Source of the DNA: Natronosalvus vescus
GTDB taxonomy: Archaea; Halobacteriota; Halobacteria; Halobacteriales; Natrialbaceae
DNA length: 64,000 bases
Assembly (NCBI RefSeq): GCF_023973145.1
Contig: NZ_CP099546.1
Span: 3,100,001 to 3,164,000, forward strand
Direction: 5' to 3'
The position numbers and the translations under genes were made by a program. Every line of letters starts with the position of its first letter. The first letter of the stretch is position 1. Below are positions 8,406-16,431 of this stretch, in pieces. The notes under the pieces were generated by a model that did not search any database, had not been told where the DNA came from, and saw nothing but the letters and a program-made list of their open reading frames with translations.

Positions 8406-8894
8406 TTAGCCAGTGTCCTCCTCATTCGTAAACTCCTCCCCGAAGTGGTTGTACGGGTTGGCTCGTTCCTGTTTCATCATCTCCATCCGCTCAATATCGA
8501 CGCCGAGTGAGTCCAGCGCTTCAAGGGTATCCTCAATGTCTTCCGACGTGAGGCCCACTACTTCCATTGATAGGTTTTCGTTGTTGGTCAATAGCTCACG
8601 AATGCTTACGATACCGGATACCTCCATGATGTCGTCCAGCATCTTCTCTCGGTTCCGAAGGGGGACTGTCGCGGTGACGAGGAGGTGATGGCCTAACCCC
8701 GTTTCACTGTACCTTATGATTGGGTGATAACTGATAATGACGCCACGCTCCTCAAGACGATTGATTCGATTAGCGACCGTACTGGACGAAACACCGACTT
8801 TCTCAGCCATGTCCTCGGTCGTGTTACCCCGAGCATCCTTCTGGAGAAGGTACAAAATGCCTTTATCCACGTTGTCGAGTTCTTTGGAAACCAT
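8406..8894 (-). CDS. Lrp/AsnC-type transcriptional regulator
   Basis: 162 residues. An N-terminal winged helix-turn-helix (about 8-60: LDNVDKGILYLLQKDARGNTTEDMAEKVGVSSSTVANRINRLEERGVI) is followed by a RAM-like domain (about 70-150). This is the AsnC-class HTH common in haloarchaea. In Lrp proteins the C-terminal domain binds small effectors and drives oligomerisation. It probably regulates its own operon with the HalOD1 gene downstream. The target is unknown. Confidence 0.88.
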   Translation of the reverse strand: MVSKELDNVDKGILYLLQKDARGNTTEDMAEKVGVSSSTVANRINRLEERGVIISYHPIIRYSETGLGHHLLVTATVPLRNREKMLDDIMEVSGIVSIRELLTNNENLSMEVVGLTSEDIEDTLEALDSLGVDIERMEMMKQERANPYNHFGEEFTNEEDTG

Positions 8895-9316
8895 CTTTCG
8901 ATTGTACGGGTCGAAACGGGAAGTGGCTTTCCGCAGTAATCAACACACGCCGACCGCGCCGGTTGTTGCCGTGTGGTTCTAGTCAGTATTGAACAATACG
9001 TCTATTGCGAACAGAGCCACTCGAACTGGCTGAGTACGGGGGAAATGCCGTGCGACACAGGCTGTGTGTATCTTACACGCCCATCAGAACACCTCCTTGG
9101 ACTGTTAGAAATCTCGGCGATCAGTAAGCATCCGTATGTGTCGATTGGTTTCGACCTGAACGTGTGAAATAAACGAGGGCGCTGTGCTGAACTCATCCTC
9201 TGAATGTTGCAAGCCGCTTCTGACAGCAGTTCGGTAGCTCGTTGAATATCTGCAAGATATAGGGCGCAAATGGGGCAGCCCTAATCGGTTAGGAGAGGGA
9301 AGTGTTAGTAGCATTG
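8895..9316. other. Intergenic stretch with a dispersed-repeat copy
   Basis: Contains the promoter region of the Lrp-type gene (minus strand) and, from 9127 to 9300, a dispersed-repeat copy. A 64-codon plus-strand frame (8973-9167) runs into the repeat and has no family resemblance; I do not support it as a gene. Confidence 0.5.
9127..9300 (+). repeat. Dispersed repeat copy 5
   Basis: Shares the identical 42-base core with the copy at 7618-7830, with homology continuing on both sides (TATGTGTCGATT upstream, AAGATATAGGGCGC downstream). Confidence 0.8.
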
Positions 9317-9841
9317 TTAGTCACCGAGTTCGGTTCTGAGTTTCTTGTTCAGGTTTTGCGTTTCGATATCTGATTCGATGAGTTCACCGCACGCTCCAAC
9401 GAATTCCGTGTCGTTTAGTCGTCCGGTGAAGACGTGGGATTCGCCGTCATCGGTTCTGATCTGAACGATAATGATGTCGTAGTCTTCACTGCTGAAGTAG
9501 TTGTAGGTGGTGGAAATCCCACCAATGATGAGGAACACGAAGAAGAGCATCTCATATTCTAGGCCCGGTGGGTCTGTACCAGCGAAATAGAATATGTAGA
9601 CGGCGAATATGAGTACGAGAGTGATGGCAGCGAAGAACCATCCAAGAGGTCTGTTGCGGAGGAGGGTTGTGTCGCGCTTGAAAGTGACGCTGGTGATCTC
9701 ATCGGTTGGGATGGATACTGACGGTGGGATGTCCGGGTTTTCCGGGGTGTACGTGATACTGGTGCCATCTCCGGCGAAGACACCACTGTTTTCTCCATCG
9801 ATGACGTATTCATCGATATACGCCTCAGTCTCAAAATTCAT
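9317..9841 (-). CDS. Two-helix membrane protein, unknown function
   Basis: 174 residues. The N-terminal 60 residues are beta-rich (GVFAGDGTSITYTPEN, ISIPTDEITSVTFKRDTTLLRNRPLGW), resembling the small PH-like domain of some membrane proteins that display a short beta-barrel next to a helix pair. Two transmembrane segments follow at about 68-88 and 95-113, then a cytoplasmic-looking domain (IIIVQIRTDDGESHVFTGR) with a second similar beta pattern. No family name is certain. It is monocistronic, with AT-rich flanks. Confidence 0.68.
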   Translation of the reverse strand: MNFETEAYIDEYVIDGENSGVFAGDGTSITYTPENPDIPPSVSIPTDEITSVTFKRDTTLLRNRPLGWFFAAITLVLIFAVYIFYFAGTDPPGLEYEMLFFVFLIIGGISTTYNYFSSEDYDIIIVQIRTDDGESHVFTGRLNDTEFVGACGELIESDIETQNLNKKLRTELGD

Positions 9842-9914
9842 TTAGTGTGATTTTGAGAGGGGTCTCTTTTTAGACTTTTGGCCCCTGTGAAATCTACGGT
9901 CGGTGATCCTTCTG

Positions 9915-10020
9915 CCAGTTGATGCTGAATATATCCTCTGTATCTCGCAGGCCCCTATCGACAGAAAATCAATAGTTCGCCACACCTTTGCGAGAAACAA
10001 GGGCGAATACAGCAGGTGGT
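9915..10020 (+). repeat. Dispersed repeat copy 6 (diverged)
   Basis: Contains GATGCTGAATATATCCTCTG and, about 75 bases on, AAGGGCGAATACAGC, in the same order and spacing as the better copies. It lies 3' of the histidine kinase gene. Confidence 0.45.
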
Positions 10021-10033
10021 TCTCAAAAAGCGT

Positions 10034-11119
10034 TCATGGATCCGTTGCCGGGAGCGTAAACGAAAACGTCGATCCTTTTTCGGGTTCGGAGTCGACCCAA
10101 ATCTCGCCCCCATGACGTTCGACAACTCGTCGGCAGAGTGCGAGACCGATCCCCGTCCCTTCGTACTCCTCGTGGGTGTGGAGTCGCTGGAACACCTCGA
10201 AGACTCGGTCTGCATCCTCCTGATCGATACCGATCCCATTGTCTGTGATCGAAATAATCCACTCGTCCCCATCACGCGTCGCAGAAATTGATACTCGAGG
10301 GTCTTGCTCGCCGCTATACTGGAGCGCGTTGTCCAACAGGTTCTGGAAAAGTTGGCGGAGCTGACTGGCGTCACCGGTGACAGTCGGCAGCGGTTCAGCA
10401 GTGATTTCAACACCGGTTTCCTCGATGCGGATCCCGAGATCCGTCAACACATCGTCCAGCACTGCCTCGATATCGACCGAATCGAAGGAGTTCCCCTGTG
10501 TTTCGACTCTGGAGTACGTGAGCAGCCCATCGATCATTGCCTCCATCCGCTCGGCACCGTCGACGGCGAACTCGATGAACTCCTCGGCGTCGTCGTCGAG
10601 TTCGTCGCTATACTGACGCTCGAGCAGTTGCAGGTAGCTCGTGACCATCCGTAACGGCTCATGCAGGTCGTGAGAGGCCACGTAGGCGAACTGCTGGAGG
10701 CGCTCGTTGGATTCTTCTAGCTGTCGCTGATACGTGTATCGGTCGGTGATGTCGAAATGGGCAACAGCGACGTATCGCTGATCATCGTTCGTAAACGATG
10801 CTGCCCGCATGAGAAACCACCGTTGTTTCTCGGGAGAGTGACACGGATATTCGAACTCGAAGAGTTCTCGTTCGCCCGATAGAATCTCCGACAACCCGGC
10901 GGCAGCAGCCTGTGCCGTCTCGGTCTCCGCTTGTTTGGTGATCGTCAGATAGTTGGTACCGAGTGTATCTGGCCGAGTATCGATATCGTTTGCCTCGCCG
11001 AATTTCTGCCAGGCTCGATTTGTATACAGGATCGTCCCTTCGCCATCGAGGATTGCGAAGTTAATCGGGAGTGTTTCCACAGCGGCTGGAATAAGCGTCT
11101 CTGGCTCCCTGGCATTCAT
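10034..11119 (-). CDS. Soluble PAS-domain sensor histidine kinase
   Basis: 361 residues with no membrane segment. A PAS domain (about 10-130; FAILDGEGTILYTNRAWQKFG) precedes a HisKA dimerisation helix with the phospho-acceptor His150 in YVASHDLHEPLRM. An HATPase domain follows, with an N box (LFQNLLDNALQYS), G1 (DNGIGID) and G2 (GTGIGLAL). The kinase autophosphorylates in response to a ligand or redox state sensed by PAS, then passes the phosphate to a response regulator. No regulator gene is adjacent, so the partner is elsewhere, as is common in haloarchaea. Standard length and complete motifs. Confidence 0.93.
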   Translation of the reverse strand: MNAREPETLIPAAVETLPINFAILDGEGTILYTNRAWQKFGEANDIDTRPDTLGTNYLTITKQAETETAQAAAAGLSEILSGERELFEFEYPCHSPEKQRWFLMRAASFTNDDQRYVAVAHFDITDRYTYQRQLEESNERLQQFAYVASHDLHEPLRMVTSYLQLLERQYSDELDDDAEEFIEFAVDGAERMEAMIDGLLTYSRVETQGNSFDSVDIEAVLDDVLTDLGIRIEETGVEITAEPLPTVTGDASQLRQLFQNLLDNALQYSGEQDPRVSISATRDGDEWIISITDNGIGIDQEDADRVFEVFQRLHTHEEYEGTGIGLALCRRVVERHGGEIWVDSEPEKGSTFSFTLPATDP

Positions 11120-11509
11120 ATCCGTTTTCAGTTGACTGAGGGGGATAACGTTGTTCCCATTCTGGTTACAGGATACCTGACATTCTCTGTGGTATGCACA
11201 CGACTTCCCTCAATTCTCCGGTAATCCGTTCGAATGTTGTAGCATAAATCGTAATGTAATGTCGGAGTAGGGTAGCGTTCTCAACAAAAATACGTGTAGT
11301 AGTCTCGTATCGGCATGTATTCTCGACCCGGGAGCTTTCGATTGGAAGTACCTTTGCTCGGGTATCCAAAAATGGGCGTATCGAGACACACGTGTAATTT
11401 TTAGCCAACTTTGTGAATGGATAGGGCAATTGGAGTTGGAATTATCGGCGCAATGAACGCGTGGCAATTCAGCTACTAATCTTCAAAAAGTTCCAATAAA
11501 ACGAACCAG
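11120..11509. other. Intergenic stretch, nothing recognised
   Basis: A moderately AT-rich gap that contains the upstream region of the histidine kinase gene. No reading frame has convincing haloarchaeal codon use, and I see no repeat or structured RNA. Confidence 0.5.
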
Positions 11510-12217
11510 TTAATCGGATTGGTCGTGAGACAACCAGTCGACTGAGTGGATGTCTGCCAGCGACTCGAGCCGACGTACTGGCTTCTGGTTCGGCGTCGAT
11601 TCCCTCACCGCATCCGGGGACGCCGGCACCCAGACCGAGCGCATACCCGCAGCCTGTGCTCCTGCGACGTCGCTCGAGAGTGAGTTCCCAACGTACACCG
11701 CCCGATCCGATGTGGTCTCGAGCGCCTCGAGTGCGACCTCGAACGGCTCCGGGTCGGGTTTCGGTGCGGTGTCGTAGCCCGCGTACACCGCCGTCTCGAA
11801 CGCGTCGGTTAGCTCGAGGGCGGCGAGTTTCTCACGTTGCATCGCCGGATCGCCGTTCGTGACCAGTCCCAACCGATAGTCGTCGGTGAGCATCTGGAGG
11901 ACGTCCGGCACGCCCGGCAGCGGATCGACCGCCCGCTGATCGCGTTCCTCGGCGAAGGCAGCCGCCACGGCGACGCCCGCCTGTCGGTCGAAGCCAGCGT
12001 CGGCGGCGAGTTCGGCGAAGCACTGCTCGCGAAGCTCGCCGATGCTCGAGCTGGTCGCGAGGTAGTCGTCATACCGGTCGTAGTACGCCGTCGGGTCGAA
12101 CAGCGGGTCGTATCCGGCGCGCTCGAATGCCGCCTCGAGGACGGCCGCCGAGGATCGTCGGTAACGACAGAGCGTGTCGTCGAGATCGAACAGGACTGCA
12201 TCGACTGGGGTTGGCAT
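11510..12217 (-). CDS. HAD-superfamily hydrolase
   Basis: 235 residues from ATG 12217 (MPTPVDAVLFDLDDTLC). Motif I is DLDDT, motif II VTNGD, motif III includes PKPDP and motif IV VGNSLSSDV, with a four-helix cap between motifs I and II. This is the phosphoglycolate-phosphatase/haloacid-dehalogenase subgroup, which hydrolyses small phosphate esters through an aspartyl-phosphate. The longer frame to 12316 is unlikely because the family begins just before motif I. Substrate unknown. Confidence 0.9.
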   Translation of the reverse strand: MPTPVDAVLFDLDDTLCRYRRSSAAVLEAAFERAGYDPLFDPTAYYDRYDDYLATSSSIGELREQCFAELAADAGFDRQAGVAVAAAFAEERDQRAVDPLPGVPDVLQMLTDDYRLGLVTNGDPAMQREKLAALELTDAFETAVYAGYDTAPKPDPEPFEVALEALETTSDRAVYVGNSLSSDVAGAQAAGMRSVWVPASPDAVRESTPNQKPVRRLESLADIHSVDWLSHDQSD

Positions 12218-12324
12218 CGTCCGGTCGGACTCGAGGAAGTCGAATGACAAAAGTGGTCGGTGCACAGGGAGTCTCGAACGCATCTCCGAGGAGCACGTCA
12301 CGAGAACCGTTTGCATCTCGTCCG

Positions 12325-12604
12325 CTACTCGAAATTGATTAACGGCTTGATGATATCGTCCTCTTTTTCGTCCATTATTCCGAAGGCCTCTGCGATCTCG
12401 TCAAACTCGAACTCATGTGTCGTCATTTTCGTCGGTTGACCTCCTCCCGCGCCTGAAGACGCGGGTATGCGCTCGCACTATGTATCAAACGTACAAATGA
12501 GCCCCCTTCGTGGGTTTGAGAATAGCGTCCCTCGAGCTGATCTCAGGGCGATCTTTTTCGGTAATTTTCGTTTCGCCAATCCCATCCACGACAAATGCTT
12601 ACAT
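12325..12604 (-). pseudogene. Zinc-type alcohol dehydrogenase, broken and mostly deleted
   Basis: Two ends of one minus-strand gene remain. The N-terminal end reads, after ATG-TAA, AFVVDGIGETKITEKDRP, the start of a GroES-like zinc alcohol dehydrogenase, but codon 2 is a stop and the frame closes near 12487. The C-terminal end (about 12429-12325) reads THEFEFDEIAEAFGIMDEKE and finishes IKPLINFE. The roughly 300 codons between, with catalytic zinc site and NAD-binding fold, are gone. An IS200/IS605-like hairpin end (12446-12465) stands in their place. The gene is dead. Confidence 0.8.
12446..12465. repeat. IS200/IS605-type end hairpin inside the dehydrogenase relic
   Basis: CCCGCG and CGCGGG around an 8-base loop, preceded by GGTTGACCTCCT. 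The sequence GGTTGAC-x-TCCTCC before a GC hairpin matches the right end at 5380-5410, so this is probably the residue of a related insertion. Confidence 0.6.
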
Positions 12605-12908
12605 CGACATGCAGCTCCGAGCATGCCTGCTAAAATGATGATTATTTAATAGGACTTCTTGTAATTCGCCCCATTTTGTTTGTCGTTAGTCATGACCCTT
12701 GATATAGATTGACATACTTTCGCCCGGTGACGACGGTTGAAGGTGGGTGATTCGACATATCCAATCGCAAATTTTGAAGAGGTCTCTTGCGGTTTGTAGG
12801 CTAGCAGACAAGATTAGTTTACTTGATCTGTTTTACAGAAAACTAGAGAATAGATACTGATACTGACATTCGGATACATGTCAGGTTTGGTCGTTACCAG
12901 CAGTTGCA
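12605..12908. other. AT-rich intergenic stretch
   Basis: No gene seen. It contains upstream sequence of the dead dehydrogenase on one side and of the DUF4397 gene on the other. Confidence 0.5.
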
Positions 12909-13382
12909 ATGTCTCCGACAAGACGATCGACCATTAAAGGTATCGGCGCTGCGGGCGGACTGACAGCGATTTCAGGAACCGCCCTCGCGACCGGCGAAGA
13001 CAAAGACGACGACTACGACGACGACGAGGCAGAAGAACAGCCAACGGAACCCGTCGAACCGCCCGAGACGGGGATCCGTGTTGCACACTTCTCACCGGAC
13101 GCACCGAATGTCGATGTCTACCTCGGTGGCGACGTCGTGCTGGAAGATGTTCCATACCGGACGATCTCGGACTACCTCGCGGTCGATGCCGGCACCTATC
13201 CGGTGAAGATAACGGCCGCAGGCGACCCCGAAACAGTGGTCTTCGATCAAGAGGTGACGATCGAGCAGGGAGCCATCTACTCCGCGTTCGCCATCGGTCT
13301 TCTCGAGCCGCCCGAAACTCTCGAGGAGAACGCATTCGAGGTGCTCATCCAGCTCGACCGAGGCCCCGCCGACGGCCACTAG
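12909..13382 (+). CDS. TAT-exported DUF4397-domain protein
   Basis: 157 residues: a twin-arginine signal (SPTRRSTIKGIGAAGGL, ending SGTALATG), an acidic spacer of about 25 residues, then one DUF4397 unit (about 58-150). The unit shows the family signature IRVAHFSPDAPNVDVYLGGDVV and ends with EVTIEQGAIYSAFAIGLL. DUF4397 is a beta-sandwich found in exported haloarchaeal and bacterial surface proteins, usually in two copies; here there is only one. It probably lies outside the membrane; ligand unknown. Confidence 0.87.
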   Translation: MSPTRRSTIKGIGAAGGLTAISGTALATGEDKDDDYDDDEAEEQPTEPVEPPETGIRVAHFSPDAPNVDVYLGGDVVLEDVPYRTISDYLAVDAGTYPVKITAAGDPETVVFDQEVTIEQGAIYSAFAIGLLEPPETLEENAFEVLIQLDRGPADGH

Positions 13383-13690
13383 CGGTTGATACCGGCGTTT
13401 TTATCAATCTCCACACAACTAAAGCCGTGGGCTTCCTCTGCATTTCTGTGAAAAAAGCGGTCGATCAGCGGTGGGTGGTTCGTCGTTGGGGTAGTTGACT
13501 TGAAGCCCCGGATGAGGCCGTCCGGGACGATTCCGATTCAGTCCATCATTACAGTCCTGGTGTGAAGACAATCACTTCCAGGAGTAAACGAGTTCTATTC
13601 CTCCGATGTAACAGTTATTTGGCTGTGCGTAGTATTATTCGAGACCCCCATCATGTGTCGAGGCTCTTCAAACCGCGGAGGACTGTAACA
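13383..13690. other. Intergenic stretch with hairpins resembling IS200/IS605 ends
   Basis: AAGCCGTGGGCTT (13422-13434) followed by CCTC matches the sequence beyond the tnpB remnant at 5415 (read on the minus strand), so it is probably an old element end. A second hairpin (CCCGGA and TCCGGG, 13507-13526) follows. No coding region is supported before ATG 13691. Confidence 0.5.
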
Positions 13691-14011
13691 ATGGCAAGTA
13701 CAATCGAGAAACTCGATCTGGAGAACGACCTCGTACAATTGCTCGTCACGGAAGCGGTGAAAGTCGCAATGAAGTCGCCGTTACGCGATCCGATTCTCGA
13801 GGCGATCGAAGGGACTGCCGGAGAAACACGTGAAGCGATCGAAGGGACAGCCGGAGAAACACTCGAGGCGACCGATGAAGATGAGGCGTCGGTCACGAGA
13901 GAAAAAAGCCGGCGCACCAAAGTAATCCAGGGAGGAACCGTATTCGTCGTAATGTTTGTCGTGCTGTACGTTACCCTCCGGCGATTGACCAGCGATGAAC
14001 CAAACGCGTGA
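13691..14011 (+). CDS. Single-span membrane protein with an internal 11-residue repeat
   Basis: 106 residues from ATG 13691 (MASTIEKLDLEND). A helical N-terminal half is followed by EAIEGTAGETR and EAIEGTAGETL, a tandem duplication encoded by two 33-base units (13799-13831 and 13832-13864). Then come a basic patch (REKSRRTK), one transmembrane helix (GGTVFVVMFVVLYVTL) and a short tail. The positive-inside rule puts the long N-terminal part in the cytoplasm. Family not recognised. Upstream in-frame sequence to 13562 lacks haloarchaeal codon bias, so I did not use it. Confidence 0.65.
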   Translation: MASTIEKLDLENDLVQLLVTEAVKVAMKSPLRDPILEAIEGTAGETREAIEGTAGETLEATDEDEASVTREKSRRTKVIQGGTVFVVMFVVLYVTLRRLTSDEPNA

Positions 14012-14102
14012 ACCAGGCTAACTCAATTAGTTCGCTCCAGATACCGGATCACTTGCGAAAGAATCCGAGAGCGCCCGATCGATCGACTCGTATGATACGT
14101 GA

Positions 14103-15380
14103 ATGAAACTCTTCGAGTTCGTTCGTGAGCGACGGTGGATTCCGGTTACCGGCTATCTAATCTACGTGTCGGCGCTCACGGCGGGCTACTACTACAACCT
14201 CACATTCGTCCAGTTGGGATTGACCGATCTTGGGACGCGCGAGATCGGCATGTCCCCGGAGGACGTGTCGATAGTGATGGCTGTGCTCGCGCTCCTCACG
14301 CTCGTCGCCGCCATCGGCAGCGGCCTCGTCATGGATCGACGTGGCTGGAGCACCGATCTGTACGTGAAGTTTCGCCTGCTCTTTCTGATTATTCTCGTGC
14401 AACTGCTCCTGACGATCGCTGCCCCGTTCGTGAGTACGGTCGAGTGGTTCGTGCTGTGGGTCGTCGTCTGTTCGGCGACGCTCGGACTCGGCATCCCGGT
14501 GACGTTCAGCTTCATGCTCGATTTCATCCCCATCAGAGACCGGGGATACGTTGCCGCGATAGTGGCAGGCCTCTCGTTTTTCATCGCGGCGCTGTATCCA
14601 GTCGAGTGGCGAATCGATGAGTTTAGCCTCGTTATGAGTGCGATGATGGTGCCAGCAGTGTTGATTCTCGCCGTCCTTTCAGTGAAGCGGTTCGCATTCG
14701 TCGATGTCCTCGCCGGACAGCACGAACGTAGCACGTTTGGGATCGGTCGGTTCTGCCGATCGACGCCTGTTCGAACACTGAGTGTCGCGTTCTGGGCCCC
14801 AGTCCTGTTGATGTTCGGTGTTTTCTTCATTGATAGTCTGGGCTTTCTCCGGATCATTGAGGAACCGCTCTACATCTACACATCGTGGCAATCACCCGAC
14901 CTGAGTGTCCGGCTGTTCATCGCCGTCCTCCACGTCGTTGGGGCGATTGCCGCCGGTGTCCTGTACACGAACTTCGAGCGGAACTGGGTGTTTATCTGGG
15001 TCTTCGGTCTGTTCGCATTCACGCACCTGCTGTACGTCTTTGACATCCAGTTCGGAGCGGGAGAGACGCCAGCACTCATTCTCCCAATGTTCTACGTCCT
15101 CGCGGTGAGTTTCTACACGACGCTCAACTTCGCGCTCTGGCCGGATCTCTCGACGTCGAAGACGATCGGGACACACACGGCGCTCGGCGTGGGAATCGCT
15201 GGTTGGCTAGCGACGTTCCTGAGCACCGCGCTGGCGCTGTACTCGGAAGGAATTGAGCTCTCCCTCACGAGCCATCTAACGTACGTGAACGCCCTCTCGT
15301 TGCTGTTCGTGGTCGCGTTGCCGGTACTGCTTTACGTCAATCGAATGGTCGAGTTAGCACGTGGAAAGGCGGCGTCATGA
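14103..15380 (+). CDS. MFS-type transporter
   Basis: 425 residues with about 12 predicted membrane helices in two halves. The loop after helix 2 reads SGLVMDRRGWSTD, a version of the MFS motif A (G-x3-D-R-x-G). The middle loop (about 195-220) is short. Charge distribution and length fit the major facilitator superfamily; substrate unknown. The stop overlaps the start of the next gene as ATGA, so the two are translationally coupled and probably act together. Confidence 0.8.
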   Translation: MKLFEFVRERRWIPVTGYLIYVSALTAGYYYNLTFVQLGLTDLGTREIGMSPEDVSIVMAVLALLTLVAAIGSGLVMDRRGWSTDLYVKFRLLFLIILVQLLLTIAAPFVSTVEWFVLWVVVCSATLGLGIPVTFSFMLDFIPIRDRGYVAAIVAGLSFFIAALYPVEWRIDEFSLVMSAMMVPAVLILAVLSVKRFAFVDVLAGQHERSTFGIGRFCRSTPVRTLSVAFWAPVLLMFGVFFIDSLGFLRIIEEPLYIYTSWQSPDLSVRLFIAVLHVVGAIAAGVLYTNFERNWVFIWVFGLFAFTHLLYVFDIQFGAGETPALILPMFYVLAVSFYTTLNFALWPDLSTSKTIGTHTALGVGIAGWLATFLSTALALYSEGIELSLTSHLTYVNALSLLFVVALPVLLYVNRMVELARGKAAS

Positions 15381-16240
15381 ATCTGGAACTCCTCCCGTTG
15401 TTAATCATCGTTCTACTCATGATGTCTGCGGGCGGGGGAGAGGTCGAAACAACTGAATTTGTTATCGAGGGCAATCATGAGATCACCGAGCATCGTGGGG
15501 CGTTGATCGTTGGCGACGCAACCGTCACCATCCCCTCAGACGAAGCGATTGCTGGTCCAGTCTACGTCATCGGGGGCGAGTTCCACATTCAGGGTACCGT
15601 TGAAGGTGATGTGACGCAGTTGTCGGGCTCGCTCATCGTCGAAGACGGCGGAACTATCGATGGCGAACTCCAGCACATCGGCGGGGGTGAGGAAGTGGCC
15701 GACGGAGCAGTCATCGCCGACCGATCGACCGTCGCATTCGCACCCGCCGAACCCGACCCGATCGCCGCGTACACGCCTGTTATTCTGACGACGCTGGTGT
15801 TGGCCCTCGCGGGAGCGTGGCTCGCCCGAACCCGTCGTATTCTCCTCGAAACAGTCGGCTCGGCTGCACGCGATCACTCGGTTGTCAGTCTCACCGTCGG
15901 GGCGCTCATCGCCGTCACGTTTCTCGCCGTGTTCGTGTTTATGGCGTTCACTCTCGTTCTACTCCCGGTGAGCATTCTCGGGCTGTTGGTCGGAATGATG
16001 ACAATATTCTACGGGATCATCGCCCTGGGGTACCTTGTTGGCCAACAACTGGAAACGTCACGCGTCGAACTGGCGACCGCACTCGGCGTCGTCGCCATCA
16101 TGGTCTTCCTGCAGGTGATCGAAGTGGTTCCGATCCTTGGCGATCTGATCGCGGCCGCCCTTCTTCTGATTGGCCTGGGAGCCGTCGTGGTGACGTACTT
16201 CGGGCTCCAGGAGTTCGAGCCAGTGTCGCTGCCGGAATGA
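15377..16240 (+). CDS. Membrane-anchored bactofilin-like (polymer-forming) protein
   Basis: 287 residues: a signal-like N-terminal helix, then about 90 residues of short beta repeats (GALIVGDATVTIPS, IAGPVYVIGGEFHIQGTVEGDVTQLSGSLIVEDGGTIDG) typical of the right-handed beta-helix of bactofilins. Four or five transmembrane helices follow (about 133-275). Bactofilins polymerise into scaffolds; the form with C-terminal membrane helices is common in haloarchaea. The gene is coupled by ATGA to the MFS gene before it. Confidence 0.8.
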   Translation: MNLELLPLLIIVLLMMSAGGGEVETTEFVIEGNHEITEHRGALIVGDATVTIPSDEAIAGPVYVIGGEFHIQGTVEGDVTQLSGSLIVEDGGTIDGELQHIGGGEEVADGAVIADRSTVAFAPAEPDPIAAYTPVILTTLVLALAGAWLARTRRILLETVGSAARDHSVVSLTVGALIAVTFLAVFVFMAFTLVLLPVSILGLLVGMMTIFYGIIALGYLVGQQLETSRVELATALGVVAIMVFLQVIEVVPILGDLIAAALLLIGLGAVVVTYFGLQEFEPVSLPE

Positions 16241-16424
16241 CGACCAATCTGGTGGTATACTGATTCGATCACAAAGGACTCTTCGAAGGCTTTTGCCGGT
16301 CACAGCGAGATCAACGTCCACGAGTTCGCGTTCGCGCCGGGAATACTTATCCCGCCGTCAGAACGCGAGGAGGCTCTGTTGAAACCCTCAAGAGGTGATA
16401 GGTTTCAGACCTTGTGCTGCATAC
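16241..16424. other. Gap before the IS5-type element, with a transposon-like hairpin
   Basis: GAAACC and GGTTTC (about 16381-16408) form a hairpin next to GCTCTGTT, similar in layout to terminal sequences of haloarchaeal insertion elements. No gene seen. Confidence 0.4.
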
Positions 16425-16431
16425 AGGGCGC

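Noticed and set aside
13799-13870. 33-base direct repeat considered as a CRISPR-like unit
   Set aside because: The units are contiguous without spacers and lie in frame within a coding region; no CRISPR array is seen in the window.
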